Positions 44,160-53,577 are shown, numbered from the stretch's first letter. The stretch: DNA of 64,000 nt from Corynebacterium curieae (GCF_027570035.1 NZ_JAKMUU010000001.1:620001-684000); one strand, 5' to 3'. Notes: generated from the letters alone by a model not told the origin. Numbers and translations are program-made.

Positions 44160-44609
44160 ATGCAGACCACTCGCTTTGGCCGCCCTAAGTTCGGCGGCAC
44201 GCAAACCAAGCTCATTACTTTGTCCGTGGCTGCAGGCGCGGACATCGCAGCGGCCGCCGGTGCCCTCATGGCCGCGTTTGTGCACGATGATTCACCCTGG
44301 CTAGCGTTTGCCGTGTACTCACTGTGCCTCCTGCCTGTTGCTATCTCCGCTAGCTGGCTTTTCATGGTGGATCGGTCCACCATCCGCGGAGCGACACCCG
44401 ACCCAGAAAATTCCATCGAAGCCCACTGGTATTCCCAGGCTTCCGAAAACACCCTGCACGCCATTCTCATCGCCACAGGCGCATTGGGTATAGCCTCTTC
44501 CATCTGGGAATTCCAGGTTTCCGGCACCATGCTCACCATCATCTTGGGAGTATTTGTCAGCTGTACCTTTGGCATTAGCTACTTTGCCCACAAGCGGGCG
44601 GCGAGCTAA
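44160..44609 (+). CDS. Small membrane protein paired with an XRE regulator
   Basis: A 149-residue protein with four predicted membrane helices (LSVAAGADIAAAAGALMAAF, LAFAVYSLCLLPVAISASWL, LHAILIATGALGIASSIWEF, MLTIILGVFVSCTFGISYF). The ATG at 44160 follows CAGGAGG and the upstream frame is rejected for that reason. The family resembles the small integral membrane proteins often found beside compact XRE regulators in Firmicutes and Actinobacteria. No biochemical role is known. The next gene starts three bases after its stop. Confidence 0.75.
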   Translation: MQTTRFGRPKFGGTQTKLITLSVAAGADIAAAAGALMAAFVHDDSPWLAFAVYSLCLLPVAISASWLFMVDRSTIRGATPDPENSIEAHWYSQASENTLHAILIATGALGIASSIWEFQVSGTMLTIILGVFVSCTFGISYFAHKRAAS

Positions 44610-44612
44610 ATC

Positions 44613-44807
44613 ATGGACAACCGGCTAAAAGAGATTCGCGAGAGCCAAGATCTCTCGCAGCAGGGCTTAGCTACGGAGCTAGGTGTCTCGCGCCAAACGG
44701 TCCTCAGTATTGAAAAAGGGCGCTACGATCCTTCACTCCCCCTCGCATTTCAGATCGCGCGCCATTTTTCCTGCCGCATCGAGGATATTTTCATCCCCGA
44801 GAAATAA
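44613..44807 (+). CDS. XRE-family helix-turn-helix regulator
   Basis: A 64-residue protein that is a single Cro/C1-type domain. DLSQQGLATELGVSRQTVLSIEKG is the helix-turn-helix, and the end ARHFSCRIEDIFIPEK is the typical closing of this compact family. It is co-translated with the preceding membrane protein. As the only local DNA-binding protein it is the obvious candidate to bind the two palindromes at 44085-44125 and repress its own operon. Confidence 0.85.
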   Translation: MDNRLKEIRESQDLSQQGLATELGVSRQTVLSIEKGRYDPSLPLAFQIARHFSCRIEDIFIPEK

Positions 44808-44819
44808 TCACGCTGCGCG

Positions 44820-45575
44820 CTACTTTTTAACGCCGCCGAAGCGGCGGTCGCGCCGCGCGTATTCCTCAATGGCGGCGAAGAGATCCTCCGGAGTGAAGTC
44901 CGGGAAGAGCTTGTCCTGGTAAATCATCTCCGCGTACGCGGACTGCCACAGCAGGAAGTTAGAGGTGCGCTTCTCACCGGACGGGCGCAGGAAGAGGTCC
45001 ACATCCGGCATGCCTGGGTCATAAAGGTGCTGCGTGATGGTCTCTTCCTTAATATCGCGCGGGTTAAGCTCGCCTGCGGCAACCTGCTTGGCGATGTCTC
45101 GGAAGCCATCTACCAACTCTGCCCTACCGCCATAGTTCACGCACATGGCCAAGGTCATCTTGGTATTGTCCTTGGTCAGCTCTTGGGCGGCCTCGAGCTC
45201 CTTAATAACCGAGCGCCACAAACGCGGGCGGCGGCCTGCCCACACCACGCGCACGCCGCGTTCATTGAGCCACTCACGCTGGCGGCGCAACACGTCGCGG
45301 TTAAATCCCATAAGGAAGCGGACCTCCTCCGGGCTGCGGCGCCAATTTTCCGTGGAAAACGCGTACGCGGAAAGGTAGGGAACGCCGGCGGCAAGGCAGG
45401 CATCGACGACGTCAAGGAGCACGGCTTCTCCGCGCCTATGCCCCTCGGTGCGCTTCATGCCCTTTTCTTGGGCCCAACGGCCGTTGCCATCCATGACCAG
45501 CGCAATGTGGCGCGGCATGAACTCGTCCGGAATATTCGGCGGGGTCAAAGTGCGGTTCGGGTCTGGCGTAATCAC
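44820..45575 (-). CDS. uppS: Isoprenyl (decaprenyl) diphosphate synthase
   Basis: A 251-residue cis-prenyltransferase that extends a short prenyl diphosphate to the C50/C55 carrier lipid for cell wall and arabinogalactan synthesis. The active-site loop is [14 protein letters not shown] with its Asp, then [19 protein letters not shown] and the C-terminal [19 protein letters not shown]. The start is GTG at 45575. It follows recO by 10 bases, keeping the era-recO-uppS order of actinobacteria. It converges with the XRE gene, with a 12-base gap. Confidence 0.95.
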   Translation of the reverse strand: MITPDPNRTLTPPNIPDEFMPRHIALVMDGNGRWAQEKGMKRTEGHRRGEAVLLDVVDACLAAGVPYLSAYAFSTENWRRSPEEVRFLMGFNRDVLRRQREWLNERGVRVVWAGRRPRLWRSVIKELEAAQELTKDNTKMTLAMCVNYGGRAELVDGFRDIAKQVAAGELNPRDIKEETITQHLYDPGMPDVDLFLRPSGEKRTSNFLLWQSAYAEMIYQDKLFPDFTPEDLFAAIEEYARRDRRFGGVKK

Positions 45576-45585
45576 GGGCTATATT

Positions 45586-46302
45586 CTACTGCTCCATAAC
45601 CTGCAATGCGGAAACATTGCGCTCCATATGCCATTGCAGGTGCGCCCGCGCCAAGCGGTGCCCCTCCTGCTTTTGTGCATTCGTGGGGTTCGTCGGATGG
45701 TTGTGCGCTAAAAGCCACAGGTGGTGCAAGGTTTCCGGGTCTACCTCGGCAGCGCCCGGCGGCCGGCATTCGTGGCACGCCGCCCCACCAACCGCCGGGT
45801 GAAAGGCGTGGTGCGGGCCCGGCCTGTTGCACTGTGCACAGTTAAAGAGGCTCGGCGCCCAGCCGGCATGCGCCATCGCCTGTAATAAGAAGGTATCCAA
45901 CGCCATCGTTGGATCCGCCGTCTGCAACTGCGCAAAGGTAGCGATGACGGATTCGTAGAGATAAGGGTCATGGGCGGCGTCAGCAAAAGCAAGGCGCTCA
46001 GCCGATTCCAGGACCGCGCACGCGGCCGTATAGCGCTCATAATCCTCAATGAGGCGCGCGCCAAAATAGTCGACGGTATCCGCCTGGGAAATGGTAGCTA
46101 GGTTCTTGCCCACATATAGCTGGACGTCAAGGTTGACAAAGAGCTGCAGGCGCGAACCAAAGCGCGACTTTGCCCGGCGCACGCCTTTAGCCACCGCGCG
46201 CACGAGGCCATGATCGCGAGTGAGGAGGACGATGACGCGATCGGCCTCGCCAAAATCATAGGTGCGGATGACCACTGCGCGGTCACGATAGTTCTCGCGC
46301 AT
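45586..46302 (-). CDS. recO: DNA repair protein RecO
   Basis: A 238-residue recombination mediator that helps load RecA on SSB-coated DNA. The N-terminal OB fold starts YRDRAVVIRTYDFGEADRVI, followed by RFGSRLQLFVNLDVQLYVGK. The zinc finger has CAQCNRPG and, about 20 residues later, CHECRPPG, giving the expected four cysteines. It lies six bases after era on the same strand. Confidence 0.94.
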   Translation of the reverse strand: MRENYRDRAVVIRTYDFGEADRVIVLLTRDHGLVRAVAKGVRRAKSRFGSRLQLFVNLDVQLYVGKNLATISQADTVDYFGARLIEDYERYTAACAVLESAERLAFADAAHDPYLYESVIATFAQLQTADPTMALDTFLLQAMAHAGWAPSLFNCAQCNRPGPHHAFHPAVGGAACHECRPPGAAEVDPETLHHLWLLAHNHPTNPTNAQKQEGHRLARAHLQWHMERNVSALQVMEQ

Positions 46303-46308
46303 ATCCGC

Positions 46309-47346
46309 TTAGAAACCGAGCCTGCCCAGCGACTTCGGATCCGACTGCCAGTTCTTTAACACCTTGATACGCAGGTCCAGGTACACGTTTTGGCCCAGCA
46401 GCTTAATAATCTCCTTGCGGGCATTGCCCACAATGCGGCGGAAGCGCAGGCCATCCTTGCCCTCAATGATGCGCTTTTGCCCCGGGCGCTCCAAGTACAA
46501 AATGGCGTGGATATCCAGCACGCCCTCACGAGTGCGCGACGGCAGCATCTCATCGACCTGCACCGCCACCGAGTGCGGCAGCTCCGCCTTCAAACCGGAC
46601 AAGGCGGCCTCACGAATGAGTTCCTCGATGCGCTTTTCTTGGCCCTCATCGGTGATGTGATCATCCGGGTAGAACTTCGGGCCTTCTGGCAGGTGATCCA
46701 CGATGACCTGCACGAGCTCATCCAATTGCATGCCCTCCTTGGAGGAGACCGGGATGACTACCGCATTCGGGTCATCCTGGGAAAGCAGCTCATGCAGGGC
46801 CAGAAGCTGCGCGCCTACTTGGTTCTTGCTGGCCTTATCCAGCTTGGTAACGATGCCGATGATCGGGGTCTTTGGCGCAATGGAGCGCACGTTTTCCAAG
46901 ATCCAGCGGTCACCCGGGCCGATCTTTTCATCGGCCGGGATGGTCAGGCCAATAACGTCTACATCGGCGTAGGTGTCCTTGACTACCTCGTTGAGGCGCT
47001 CGCCCAACAGGGTGCGCGGCCGGTGCAGGCCCGGCGTATCTACGACGATGACCTGGGCATCATCGCGGTGCACCAAGCCGCGAATGGTGTGGCGGGTGGT
47101 CTCCGGCTGGTCCGCGGTAATCGCAATCTTCTGCCCCACCAGGGCATTAGTCAGCGTGGATTTGCCGGTATTCGGGCGTCCCACGAAGGATACGAAGCCC
47201 GAACGGAATCCCTCCGGGGTATCGGTGTACTGGGAATAATCAAGCGGGGCTGCCGTATTCTCGGCGCCTTCCAGCACGACATCATCAGGGTCTTCTGGCA
47301 GGCCCTCGAATGCCGCATCAAACTGTGCATCAAAATCAGAACTCAT
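46309..47346 (-). CDS. era: GTPase Era
   Basis: A 345-residue GTPase needed for maturation of the 30S subunit. G1 is GRPNTGKST near residue 55, G2 around TTRHTIRG, G3 DTPG and G4 TKLD. A C-terminal KH domain carries EIIKLLGQNVYLDLRIKV. The first 45 residues are an acidic extension before the GTPase core, common in actinobacterial Era. The ATG at 47346 is preferred to the in-frame TTG at 47355. Confidence 0.95.
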   Translation of the reverse strand: MSSDFDAQFDAAFEGLPEDPDDVVLEGAENTAAPLDYSQYTDTPEGFRSGFVSFVGRPNTGKSTLTNALVGQKIAITADQPETTRHTIRGLVHRDDAQVIVVDTPGLHRPRTLLGERLNEVVKDTYADVDVIGLTIPADEKIGPGDRWILENVRSIAPKTPIIGIVTKLDKASKNQVGAQLLALHELLSQDDPNAVVIPVSSKEGMQLDELVQVIVDHLPEGPKFYPDDHITDEGQEKRIEELIREAALSGLKAELPHSVAVQVDEMLPSRTREGVLDIHAILYLERPGQKRIIEGKDGLRFRRIVGNARKEIIKLLGQNVYLDLRIKVLKNWQSDPKSLGRLGF

Positions 47347-47487
47347 TACCCGCAATAATAGCCCACAGAGTCAAGATCTCCGATAAGTTCACGGCCAATT
47401 TCCACCAGTGCCACAGCCTTGAACTAATCTATGGAGAAACCTCTTCTCCCCAGCACACACCGTGCTCACTCTCCGAAAGGCCCCTTC

Positions 47488-48051
47488 ATGCCCCGCAAGT
47501 CCCCTGCCTTAATTTTGGGCGCTGCACTTACTCTCATCCTCTCTGCATGCTCCTCGCCCGATTCTGAACCGTCCCCAGAGACGAGCACGAGTTCCTCCGC
47601 AACCTCTTCTTCCAGCACCTCCAGTTCTTCAACCACCACTTCTTCTACCACCAGCAGCGAAGAGAGCATGACCGAAGAACCTGCAGAAAGCGTTGCTCCT
47701 GAGCCGGAAACCCAACCCCAGGCTGCGGCAGCGGAGCCGGAGTTGCTGTATTGCGATCCGGGGAACCTCACCATTCTCGGAACTTTTTCGGATGGAACCC
47801 AAAAACCTACAGAGCTGTGTGACACACCCGCCCATCGCCGTTCCGCACGCGCTGAAGGCGTGTGCGGTAATCCGAACGGTCGATACGAATTCCCTGAGGA
47901 ATATGCGGAGCTTTGCCACTATGATCCACCCGAGTATCAGCCGGATGAGGCGGACTGGCCAGATTCTCCGAACGAGTCAATGCCTGATTACGACTACTCT
48001 GAAACCGACGACTATTCAGGCGCTACCGAATCTGTATCTCCGGAGTACTAG
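47488..48051 (+). CDS. Putative lipoprotein with Ser/Thr-rich linker
   Basis: A 187-residue protein. The signal peptide ends in the lipobox LSAC with Cys21 as the lipidation site. About 60 residues of almost only Ser and Thr form a flexible, possibly glycosylated linker. The C-terminal part has five Cys (LLYCDPGN, ELCDTPAHRR, GVCGNPNGRY, ELCHYDPP) and an acidic, Asp/Tyr-rich tail. No known domain is recognised. The start at 47488 (AAAGGCCCC before ATG) gives the intact signal peptide. It is divergent from era and converges on formamidase. Confidence 0.8.
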   Translation: MPRKSPALILGAALTLILSACSSPDSEPSPETSTSSSATSSSSTSSSSTTTSSTTSSEESMTEEPAESVAPEPETQPQAAAAEPELLYCDPGNLTILGTFSDGTQKPTELCDTPAHRRSARAEGVCGNPNGRYEFPEEYAELCHYDPPEYQPDEADWPDSPNESMPDYDYSETDDYSGATESVSPEY

Positions 48052-48070
48052 AAGGCAGTATTCGCACGCA

Positions 48071-48110
48071 CCAAAGCCCTGCACCCGTAGAAATGGGTGC
48101 AGGGCTTTGG
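48071..48110. terminator. Hairpin between lipoprotein and formamidase genes
   Basis: A 16-base perfect stem CCAAAGCCCTGCACCC / GGGTGCAGGGCTTTGG with an 8-base loop lies between two convergent genes. It lacks a U-tract but is strong enough to stop transcription from both sides. Confidence 0.75.
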
Positions 48111-48122
48111 TGGTGGATTAGC

Positions 48123-49139
48123 TTACTTAAACTCGTCCGGCAGCGGGCCGAGCTGCGGGCCGTCCGGGTAGTACTTCCAGCCGTCCTTGATGCGGACGTC
48201 GTCAGCCCAAGGCAGTTTGTACTCGCCCTTGGCCAAGTCCTCGACCCAGGTGAGATAGTTGTCGGTCTTGCCACCGGGGTAGCCCACGTACCCGCGGTTG
48301 CCCAGGTTGAAGATGTTGTTTTCTAGGCCCCAATTGATGCGGGCCTTGTCAGCCAGCTCTGGGAAGATTTCGGCGGTGACGATCTCGCCGGGATTGCGGT
48401 GGCCCTCAGAAATCATGTGGCCGTCGTAATTGCAGACGTTGCCTTCACCGAAGTAGTAGAAGGTGTTGTCGTAGCCAGCCAGGTTTACGGAGGCGGTGTA
48501 CATCAGGTTTTGGAAAGCATTGGTCTTATTGGTCATGATCCACTGATCCTGGGTCTGCGTGGAGTAGCCAGAAATGCGGATATAGACATTGGCACCCTTG
48601 TATGCAGCCTCGCGTGCGAGCTCAGGGAACATGCCGTCGTGGCAAATGTTTACAGCGAGCTTGGAGCCCTTCGGGCCGTCGCAAACCGGCATGCCCAAAT
48701 CGCCTGGGTACCAAGGTTCGATGGGAGTCCATGGCTGCAGCTTGCGGTAGTGCAGGGCGATTTCGCCGTCGGAGTTGATGATGATGGCGGTATTAAAGGG
48801 TGGCTTTCCTTCCTCATGGTTTGGCTCCATGATGGAAAAGACGCCCCAGACATCATTGTCCCTGCAGGCCTGCTTGAACTGGTCCACCTTTGGGTCATCG
48901 AGGCCGATGAGGAATTCATCATAGGACCAAATCTTGGTGTTGAGACCGGAGGAAGAATATTCCGGGAAGACAATAAGGTCGAGGTCTGGGTAGCCCGCCT
49001 TGGTGGAACCCACCATGCGGCAGATTTCGTCCACGCTGGCTTGGACGTCTTCTGGGGTATTGACCACTGGAACGGGGTACTGCATAAGGGCCATCAACAG
49101 GCCGTCGGGGGATGCGCTGATGCTGCCGGTGCTGGACAT
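48123..49139 (-). CDS. amiF: Formamidase
   Basis: A 338-residue nitrilase-superfamily enzyme that hydrolyses formamide to formate and ammonia. The catalytic residues are Glu60 (VFPEYSSSG), Lys133 (HYRKLQPW) and Cys166 ([10 protein letters not shown]), the same numbers as reported for H. pylori AmiF. Length and the C-terminal [17 protein letters not shown] also match AmiF rather than acylamide amidase AmiE. It stands alone and provides ammonia, fitting nitrogen control; a CTAT-N6-GTAG element close to the AmtR box consensus lies just upstream (49150-49163). Confidence 0.93.
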   Translation of the reverse strand: MSSTGSISASPDGLLMALMQYPVPVVNTPEDVQASVDEICRMVGSTKAGYPDLDLIVFPEYSSSGLNTKIWSYDEFLIGLDDPKVDQFKQACRDNDVWGVFSIMEPNHEEGKPPFNTAIIINSDGEIALHYRKLQPWTPIEPWYPGDLGMPVCDGPKGSKLAVNICHDGMFPELAREAAYKGANVYIRISGYSTQTQDQWIMTNKTNAFQNLMYTASVNLAGYDNTFYYFGEGNVCNYDGHMISEGHRNPGEIVTAEIFPELADKARINWGLENNIFNLGNRGYVGYPGGKTDNYLTWVEDLAKGEYKLPWADDVRIKDGWKYYPDGPQLGPLPDEFK

Positions 49140-49149
49140 GGTGGGCTCC

Positions 49150-49211
49150 TATCGCAAAGTAGATAAAGTAGATGATGTGATGAGAGCCATACTACTGACA
49201 TAGTGGTAGTA
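49150..49211. promoter_or_regulatory. Upstream region of amiF with AmtR-like element and inverted repeat
   Basis: CTATCGCAAAGTAGAT (from about 49150) resembles the corynebacterial AmtR box CTAT-N6-ATAG with one mismatch. TACTAC (49190-49195) and GTAGTA (49206-49211) form a second inverted repeat. Both could be operators; the AmtR reading is tentative. Confidence 0.3.
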
Positions 49212-49284
49212 CGTCACACTATTCATCCAAAGAAGCAGTCTCGTATGAGAGACTCACCGGAAGCCGCCGTTAATGGAAGAAAAG

Positions 49285-49316
49285 AGCCGAGCTGAAGGGA
49301 AGTTCTCAGCTCGGCT
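49285..49316 (-). terminator. Terminator of pdxY
   Basis: An 11-base stem AGCCGAGCTGA / TCAGCTCGGCT. On the minus strand it is followed by CTTTTCTTCC. It lies 40 bases after the pdxY stop. Confidence 0.8.
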
Positions 49317-49355
49317 GAAACTCGATAGAGCTAGCAGATAGGGCTCGGGCGTGGG

Positions 49356-50204
49356 TTAAAGCTCCTCAGCGTGGAACTGCATGCGTGGGTGCGCGAACAC
49401 GTCCTGGGATTGGATGAGTTGGAGCTCGGCAGTCTCTGCCTCGTAGGTGTTTTCCAGCAGGTCGTACACAGAAGAGGCGGTGCGGCGCAGGGACTCCTTG
49501 ACGTCGCTGGTCTCGGTGTAGTGGCCGGTAAACAGGGCGGCGGTGACGTCGCCGGAGCCGTTGCGCTTGAACGGCAACAGCGGGGTGGACACGAGGAAGG
49601 CACGATCGCCGTCGACGGCAAGCATCTCAACCTGGTCGTCGGCAGTCTCGGGGCGCTTGACGGAGGTAACCAGAACGGTCTTCGGGCCGATCTCCTGCGC
49701 CTTCTTTACCGCGGCGAGGGTTTGCTCAAGGGTGCCGACCTCGGAATCGGTGAGGTAGCCCAGCTCGAATTGGTTCGGGGTGATGATATCGGCGACGGGC
49801 ACGACGCGGTCGCGCAGCAGTGGCGGAATCTCATCAGAGACGAAGCAGCCGGACTTGGCATTGCCCATTACAGGATCGCAGGCGTAGAGGGCCTTGGGGT
49901 TGGCGGCCTTGATGCGGCGGACGGTTTCCACGATGGCGTCGGCAATGTCGGCGCCGCCTTGGTAGCCGGAAAGGATGGCGTCGATCTGCGGGAAGGCGCC
50001 GCGCTTTTCAATGCCATCGATGATGGAGGTGACGTCGCTGGCCGGAATCATCGGCCCGCCCCAGTCGCCGTAGCCGGTGTGGTTGGAAAAGTTCACCGTG
50101 TGGACCGGCCACACCTCATGGCCGGCGCGCTGCAAAGGAAAGACGGCCGCGGAGTTACCAACGTGGCCGTAGGTGACATGGGACTGGATGGAAAGGATAG
50201 TCAT
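49356..50204 (-). CDS. pdxY: Pyridoxal kinase
   Basis: A 282-residue ribokinase-fold enzyme that phosphorylates pyridoxal in the B6 salvage path. The N-terminal substrate site is ILSIQSHVTYGHVGNSAAVFPLQ, then HTVNFSNHTGYGDWGG, and the ATP/anion-hole motif KRNGSGDVTAALFTG carries the catalytic Asp near residue 222. Complete length. It faces away from amiF and lies 50 bases beyond the TetR stop on the same strand; a link with that regulator is not evident. Confidence 0.92.
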   Translation of the reverse strand: MTILSIQSHVTYGHVGNSAAVFPLQRAGHEVWPVHTVNFSNHTGYGDWGGPMIPASDVTSIIDGIEKRGAFPQIDAILSGYQGGADIADAIVETVRRIKAANPKALYACDPVMGNAKSGCFVSDEIPPLLRDRVVPVADIITPNQFELGYLTDSEVGTLEQTLAAVKKAQEIGPKTVLVTSVKRPETADDQVEMLAVDGDRAFLVSTPLLPFKRNGSGDVTAALFTGHYTETSDVKESLRRTASSVYDLLENTYEAETAELQLIQSQDVFAHPRMQFHAEEL

Positions 50205-50255
50205 AGCTATCTATTGTGCTACGCCCGTCACCTACTGACAAAGGTGAGGCGGGTA

Positions 50256-50834
50256 TTATTTTTCCACCTTGCCGCCATTTTCCAAAAGAAGCGGAAGCGA
50301 GACCTCATCCACCACGGATTCAATGACCTCGTCCGGCAAGGAACGGGTAAAGACTAAGTAGTGGAAGAAGATATCCGCCGTGGCAGAAATTTGACGCTCG
50401 GTGGGGTCTTTCCGGACGGCCTCTCCCCTGTCGCGGGCTCGGCTTAGCGCGGCGTCGATATACTTCACGGCCGGCAGGCCGGTGTTGCGCTGCGCCATAT
50501 CTGCGAGGGCAGGCGTAGCTTCTGCCAAGATGCCGGCCACTACCGAGAAGCCGAATTCCTCAAATCGCCCCCGCAGGCGGCGGCCCAAGCGCTGGAGATC
50601 GCTGCGCAGGTCGGGGCCTTCTGGCTCGCCTAGGGTAAGGCTCGCGGTGTCCATGATGGCGCCAGCCACGAGCTCCGCGCGCGTGGCGTAACGGCGATAG
50701 ACCACGGGCTTTGAGGTGTGCGCACGGGCCGCCACACCCTCAAAGGTCACCCCTTGGTATCCGCCGTGCGCAAGCTCTTCCAGGATGGCTTTGTGGATAG
50801 CCGCTTCAACTTCAGCAGCGCTACGACGTGCCAT
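50256..50834 (-). CDS. TetR-family regulator of the adjacent permease
   Basis: A 192-residue regulator. The N-terminal helix-turn-helix spans VEAAIHKAILEELAHGGYQGVTFEGVAARAHTSKPVVYRRYATRAELV (residues 9-57). The C-terminal TetR ligand domain follows. It is divergent from an ABC-2-like membrane protein with 98 bases between, and two matching imperfect palindromes lie in that gap. It probably represses both genes and is released by an exported compound. Confidence 0.9.
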   Translation of the reverse strand: MARRSAAEVEAAIHKAILEELAHGGYQGVTFEGVAARAHTSKPVVYRRYATRAELVAGAIMDTASLTLGEPEGPDLRSDLQRLGRRLRGRFEEFGFSVVAGILAEATPALADMAQRNTGLPAVKYIDAALSRARDRGEAVRKDPTERQISATADIFFHYLVFTRSLPDEVIESVVDEVSLPLLLENGGKVEK

Positions 50835-50851
50835 AACGCCCCTCCCTTTTA

Positions 50852-50866
50852 GATACGTTGCGTTTC
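50852..50866. promoter_or_regulatory. TetR operator copy A
   Basis: GATACGTTGCGTTTC is an imperfect palindrome (GAxACG-N3-CGTxTC) 18 bases from the TetR start. It is the mirror image of copy B, extended outward on both by TTTTA / TAAAA. Confidence 0.7.
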
Positions 50867-50899
50867 TTGAAGATTAAGTTTAACATGTATCCCGTTGAA

Positions 50900-50914
50900 G
50901 AAACGAACCGTATC
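50900..50914. promoter_or_regulatory. TetR operator copy B
   Basis: GAAACGAACCGTATC is the inverted counterpart of copy A, 19 bases before the permease start. The two 23-base arms (from TTTTAGATACG inward and out to CGTATCTAAAA) agree at about 20 positions. Confidence 0.7.
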
Positions 50915-50932
50915 TAAAAAGATTGGATTGCC

Positions 50933-51985
50933 ATGAAGAAAGCACACCGCGCTTGGCTGATGCCGCTCATCATCGCCGCGCTCTTCATCTCCATGTTTGC
51001 CCTGATGTTCGGCCCCATGATGAACATGAAGCCACACGACTTGCCCGTAGCAGCGGTCATGAATGATCAGGGAGTCGATACCCCCAAGGGTCACCAGGTC
51101 GCAGGCGAGAAGGTGCTAGACACCATGGATGAAAAATTCTCCGAATCCGGCGCACTCAAGATGGAGAAGGTAGAAGACGGCGAGTTCAATGCCAATGACT
51201 ACTTCGCCGTCATCACCATCCCGGAGGACTTCACCAAGCAGATGTCTTCCCACCACGCCACGGTTGATTTCAAAGTCAACCAGGGAAAGAACCCTATGGC
51301 CGCCATGCAGCTACAACGGATGGTGACCAAGATTGATATGGGTGATTCCGGCGTGGTCCTCAAGCCGGACACCTATAACTCGATTGACCCGAAGCTGGGC
51401 TTTGCCGCGAATATGATTCCTACCGTCCTCATCATGATGACGATGGTGCCGTCCATTGTCGGCGGAAACCTGGCTTCTTCCAGCACCCGCCGGTGGCTGC
51501 AGCCACTGCTTGCCGCACTCGTTGCCATCTTTGTGGGCCTCGCAGCTTCCGCCATGATCACCTGGGTCACCCCGCTGACTGATTGGAACGCTCACCTAGC
51601 GCTCTACCTGGCCGTCGGCTCCTTCTGCATGGGCATGCTGACTATCGGTGCCATTAACCTCTTGGGCCGCTCCGGCCTCATCCTGCCGGTGGCCTGCGTC
51701 ATCTTGGGTATGTCTACGGGTATGCTTCCGCGCGAATTCCTGCCGGGCTTCTGGTCCGATTTTGTCTGGCTGTGGAACCCGGTTCACAACCTGGCCAATG
51801 GCGTGCGCAATATCCTCTTCCTGCACCAAACCTGGTCCGGTGAGGCCATCGGTCTGCTGACCATTGGTGGCGTCGGCGTCATCTTGTGGGCTCTTTCCGC
51901 ACTGCGCCGCACACCCGCCAGCATGAGCAAGGATGACGGTACCCCTTCTGAGGACGCCGCCGCTACCCCGGTCGCTGCACAGTAG
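50933..51985 (+). CDS. ABC-2-type/Pip-like membrane protein
   Basis: A 350-residue membrane protein. A first helix (WLMPLIIAALFISMFALMFG) is followed by an external domain of about 130 residues with DLPVAAVMNDQGVDT and YFAVITIPEDFTKQM, the SNG/Pip pattern. Then come five helices (AANMIPTVLIMMTMVPSIVGG to LTIGGVGVILWALSAL). Length and order fit YhgE/Pip or DUF3533 proteins, which resemble ABC-2 permeases but often lack an ATPase partner; none is nearby. It is likely an export or efflux component controlled by the divergent TetR. Confidence 0.82.
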   Translation: MKKAHRAWLMPLIIAALFISMFALMFGPMMNMKPHDLPVAAVMNDQGVDTPKGHQVAGEKVLDTMDEKFSESGALKMEKVEDGEFNANDYFAVITIPEDFTKQMSSHHATVDFKVNQGKNPMAAMQLQRMVTKIDMGDSGVVLKPDTYNSIDPKLGFAANMIPTVLIMMTMVPSIVGGNLASSSTRRWLQPLLAALVAIFVGLAASAMITWVTPLTDWNAHLALYLAVGSFCMGMLTIGAINLLGRSGLILPVACVILGMSTGMLPREFLPGFWSDFVWLWNPVHNLANGVRNILFLHQTWSGEAIGLLTIGGVGVILWALSALRRTPASMSKDDGTPSEDAAATPVAAQ

Positions 51986-51991
51986 GTATAA

Positions 51992-52600
51992 CTACTCGCC
52001 CTGCGGCTCGCCCACCGCAGGGATTCCGCCGCCGGGAACCTGCTTGTCCAGGTTGGCGCGCTCGGCGGCGTCGGGAAAAGCTTTGGGGCCGGACGGCTTG
52101 GGTTGATAGGCAACACCGCGCTCGGCTAGATCGTCGTACCAATCCGCAAGCAGCTCGTTTTGGCGGCCGAACATTTCCTTTTCCTCGGCCGGAGTGGAGT
52201 GGTCATAGCCCAACAGGTGCAGGCAGCCGTGGACCGTAAGCAGGGCCAGCTCATGGCCTAAGGAGTGGCCGGCGGCTTCTGCCTGGCGCAGGGCAAACTC
52301 GGGGCACAGCACAATATCGCCCAGCATGGCCGGGCCCGGATCGGCGGCATCGGGGCGGCCGCCGCCTGCAATCGCGCCGGGGGTGAGCTCATCCATGGGA
52401 AAGCTCATAACATCGGTGGGGCCTTCCAGGTCCATCCAGCGCACGTGGAGATCCTCGATGGTCTTCAAATCCACACAGGTGATTGTGCACTCAGCATCGG
52501 GGTTAATATCCATCGCACCGAAGGCATAAGAGGCGACGTCAATTAGCATCTCCTCGTTGACGCCTTCGAAGCCGGATTCATTGAGAAACTCGATACTCAT
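51992..52600 (-). CDS. ybeY: Endoribonuclease YbeY
   Basis: A 202-residue metal-dependent RNase in 16S rRNA maturation. The three-histidine zinc motif [11 protein letters not shown] is near residue 125, preceded by [10 protein letters not shown]. The last 45 residues, rich in Pro and Lys, go beyond the usual length of about 155. It overlaps the phoH stop by four bases (ATGA). Confidence 0.93.
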   Translation of the reverse strand: MSIEFLNESGFEGVNEEMLIDVASYAFGAMDINPDAECTITCVDLKTIEDLHVRWMDLEGPTDVMSFPMDELTPGAIAGGGRPDAADPGPAMLGDIVLCPEFALRQAEAAGHSLGHELALLTVHGCLHLLGYDHSTPAEEKEMFGRQNELLADWYDDLAERGVAYQPKPSGPKAFPDAAERANLDKQVPGGGIPAVGEPQGE

Positions 52601-53577
52601 TCCATTCCCTCGTATTCTGCGGCTTTCTTATTATCAAAGGTCTCATATGCATTGACGATGCGCCCGACTAGCTGGTGGCGCACCACGTCCTTGGAGCCCA
52701 GATCCGCGAAGTGAATATCTTCCACGTTGCGCAAGATGCGGCGTACGATGCGCAGGCCGGAGACCTGGCCGTGTGGAAGGTCCACCTGGGAGACATCGCC
52801 GGTGACCACAATCTTGGAGCCAAAGCCCAGACGAGTAAGGAACATCTTCATCTGCGCGGGCGTGGTGTTTTGAGCCTCGTCAAGAATGACAAAAGCATCA
52901 TTCAACGTGCGGCCGCGCATATAGGCCAACGGGGCGACCTCAATGATGCCGGCCTCCATGAGCTTGGGGATCATCTCTGGGTCAAGCATGTCCCGCAGGG
53001 CGTCATAGAGCGGGCGCAGGTAGGGGTCAATCTTGTCATTGAGCGTGCCCGGCAAAAAGCCGAGCTTCTCCCCTGCCTCCACGGCCGGGCGAGTGAGGAT
53101 GATGCGCGAGACCTGCTTGGTCTGTAGCGCCTGCACGGCCTTGGCTACCGCAAGGTAGGTTTTGCCGGAACCGGCCGGGCCGATGCCGAAGACCACCGTA
53201 TTATCGTCGATGGCTTGCACGTACTCAGACTGACCCACCGTCTTCGGGCGAATGGCCTTGCCGCGGCGCTTAACGATGTCCGCCGCCATCGCCGCCGAGA
53301 CCGACTGCGGCGCCTCCACGGCCACCATGTCCATGGTGTGCTTGACCGTATCGGTGGATACGGCGTGGCCGCGGCGGGCGATGGCCTCGAGCTCGTCGAG
53401 GATCTTGGCGGCGCGGGCCACTTCATAATCGGGGCCCGTGACGGTGACGACATTGCCGCGGGCAAAAAGGTCCGCATCGAGGCGGTTATTGAGCACGCGC
53501 AGGTTATCGTCCGCGCTGCCCAGCACGCTACTGACGTAGGCGGAATCGAGCTCACATTTCTTCGTGATGATAGACAC
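52597..53577 (-). CDS. phoH: PhoH-family ATPase
   Basis: A protein of about 326 residues. The Walker A motif is [11 protein letters not shown] near residue 135, Walker [14 protein letters not shown] near 220, and [11 protein letters not shown] follows, the full PhoH signature. An N-terminal KH-like domain precedes it. It is thought to be an RNA helicase-like ATPase working with YbeY. The GTG at 53577 is preferred; the longer frame from a TTG at 53607 would overlap the end of rsmE. Confidence 0.92.
   Translation of the reverse strand: MSIITKKCELDSAYVSSVLGSADDNLRVLNNRLDADLFARGNVVTVTGPDYEVARAAKILDELEAIARRGHAVSTDTVKHTMDMVAVEAPQSVSAAMAADIVKRRGKAIRPKTVGQSEYVQAIDDNTVVFGIGPAGSGKTYLAVAKAVQALQTKQVSRIILTRPAVEAGEKLGFLPGTLNDKIDPYLRPLYDALRDMLDPEMIPKLMEAGIIEVAPLAYMRGRTLNDAFVILDEAQNTTPAQMKMFLTRLGFGSKIVVTGDVSQVDLPHGQVSGLRIVRRILRNVEDIHFADLGSKDVVRHQLVGRIVNAYETFDNKKAAEYEGME

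Noticed and set aside
46390..47358. A 322-codon plus-strand frame opposite era
   Set aside because: It is a shadow of Era, which has all GTPase motifs.
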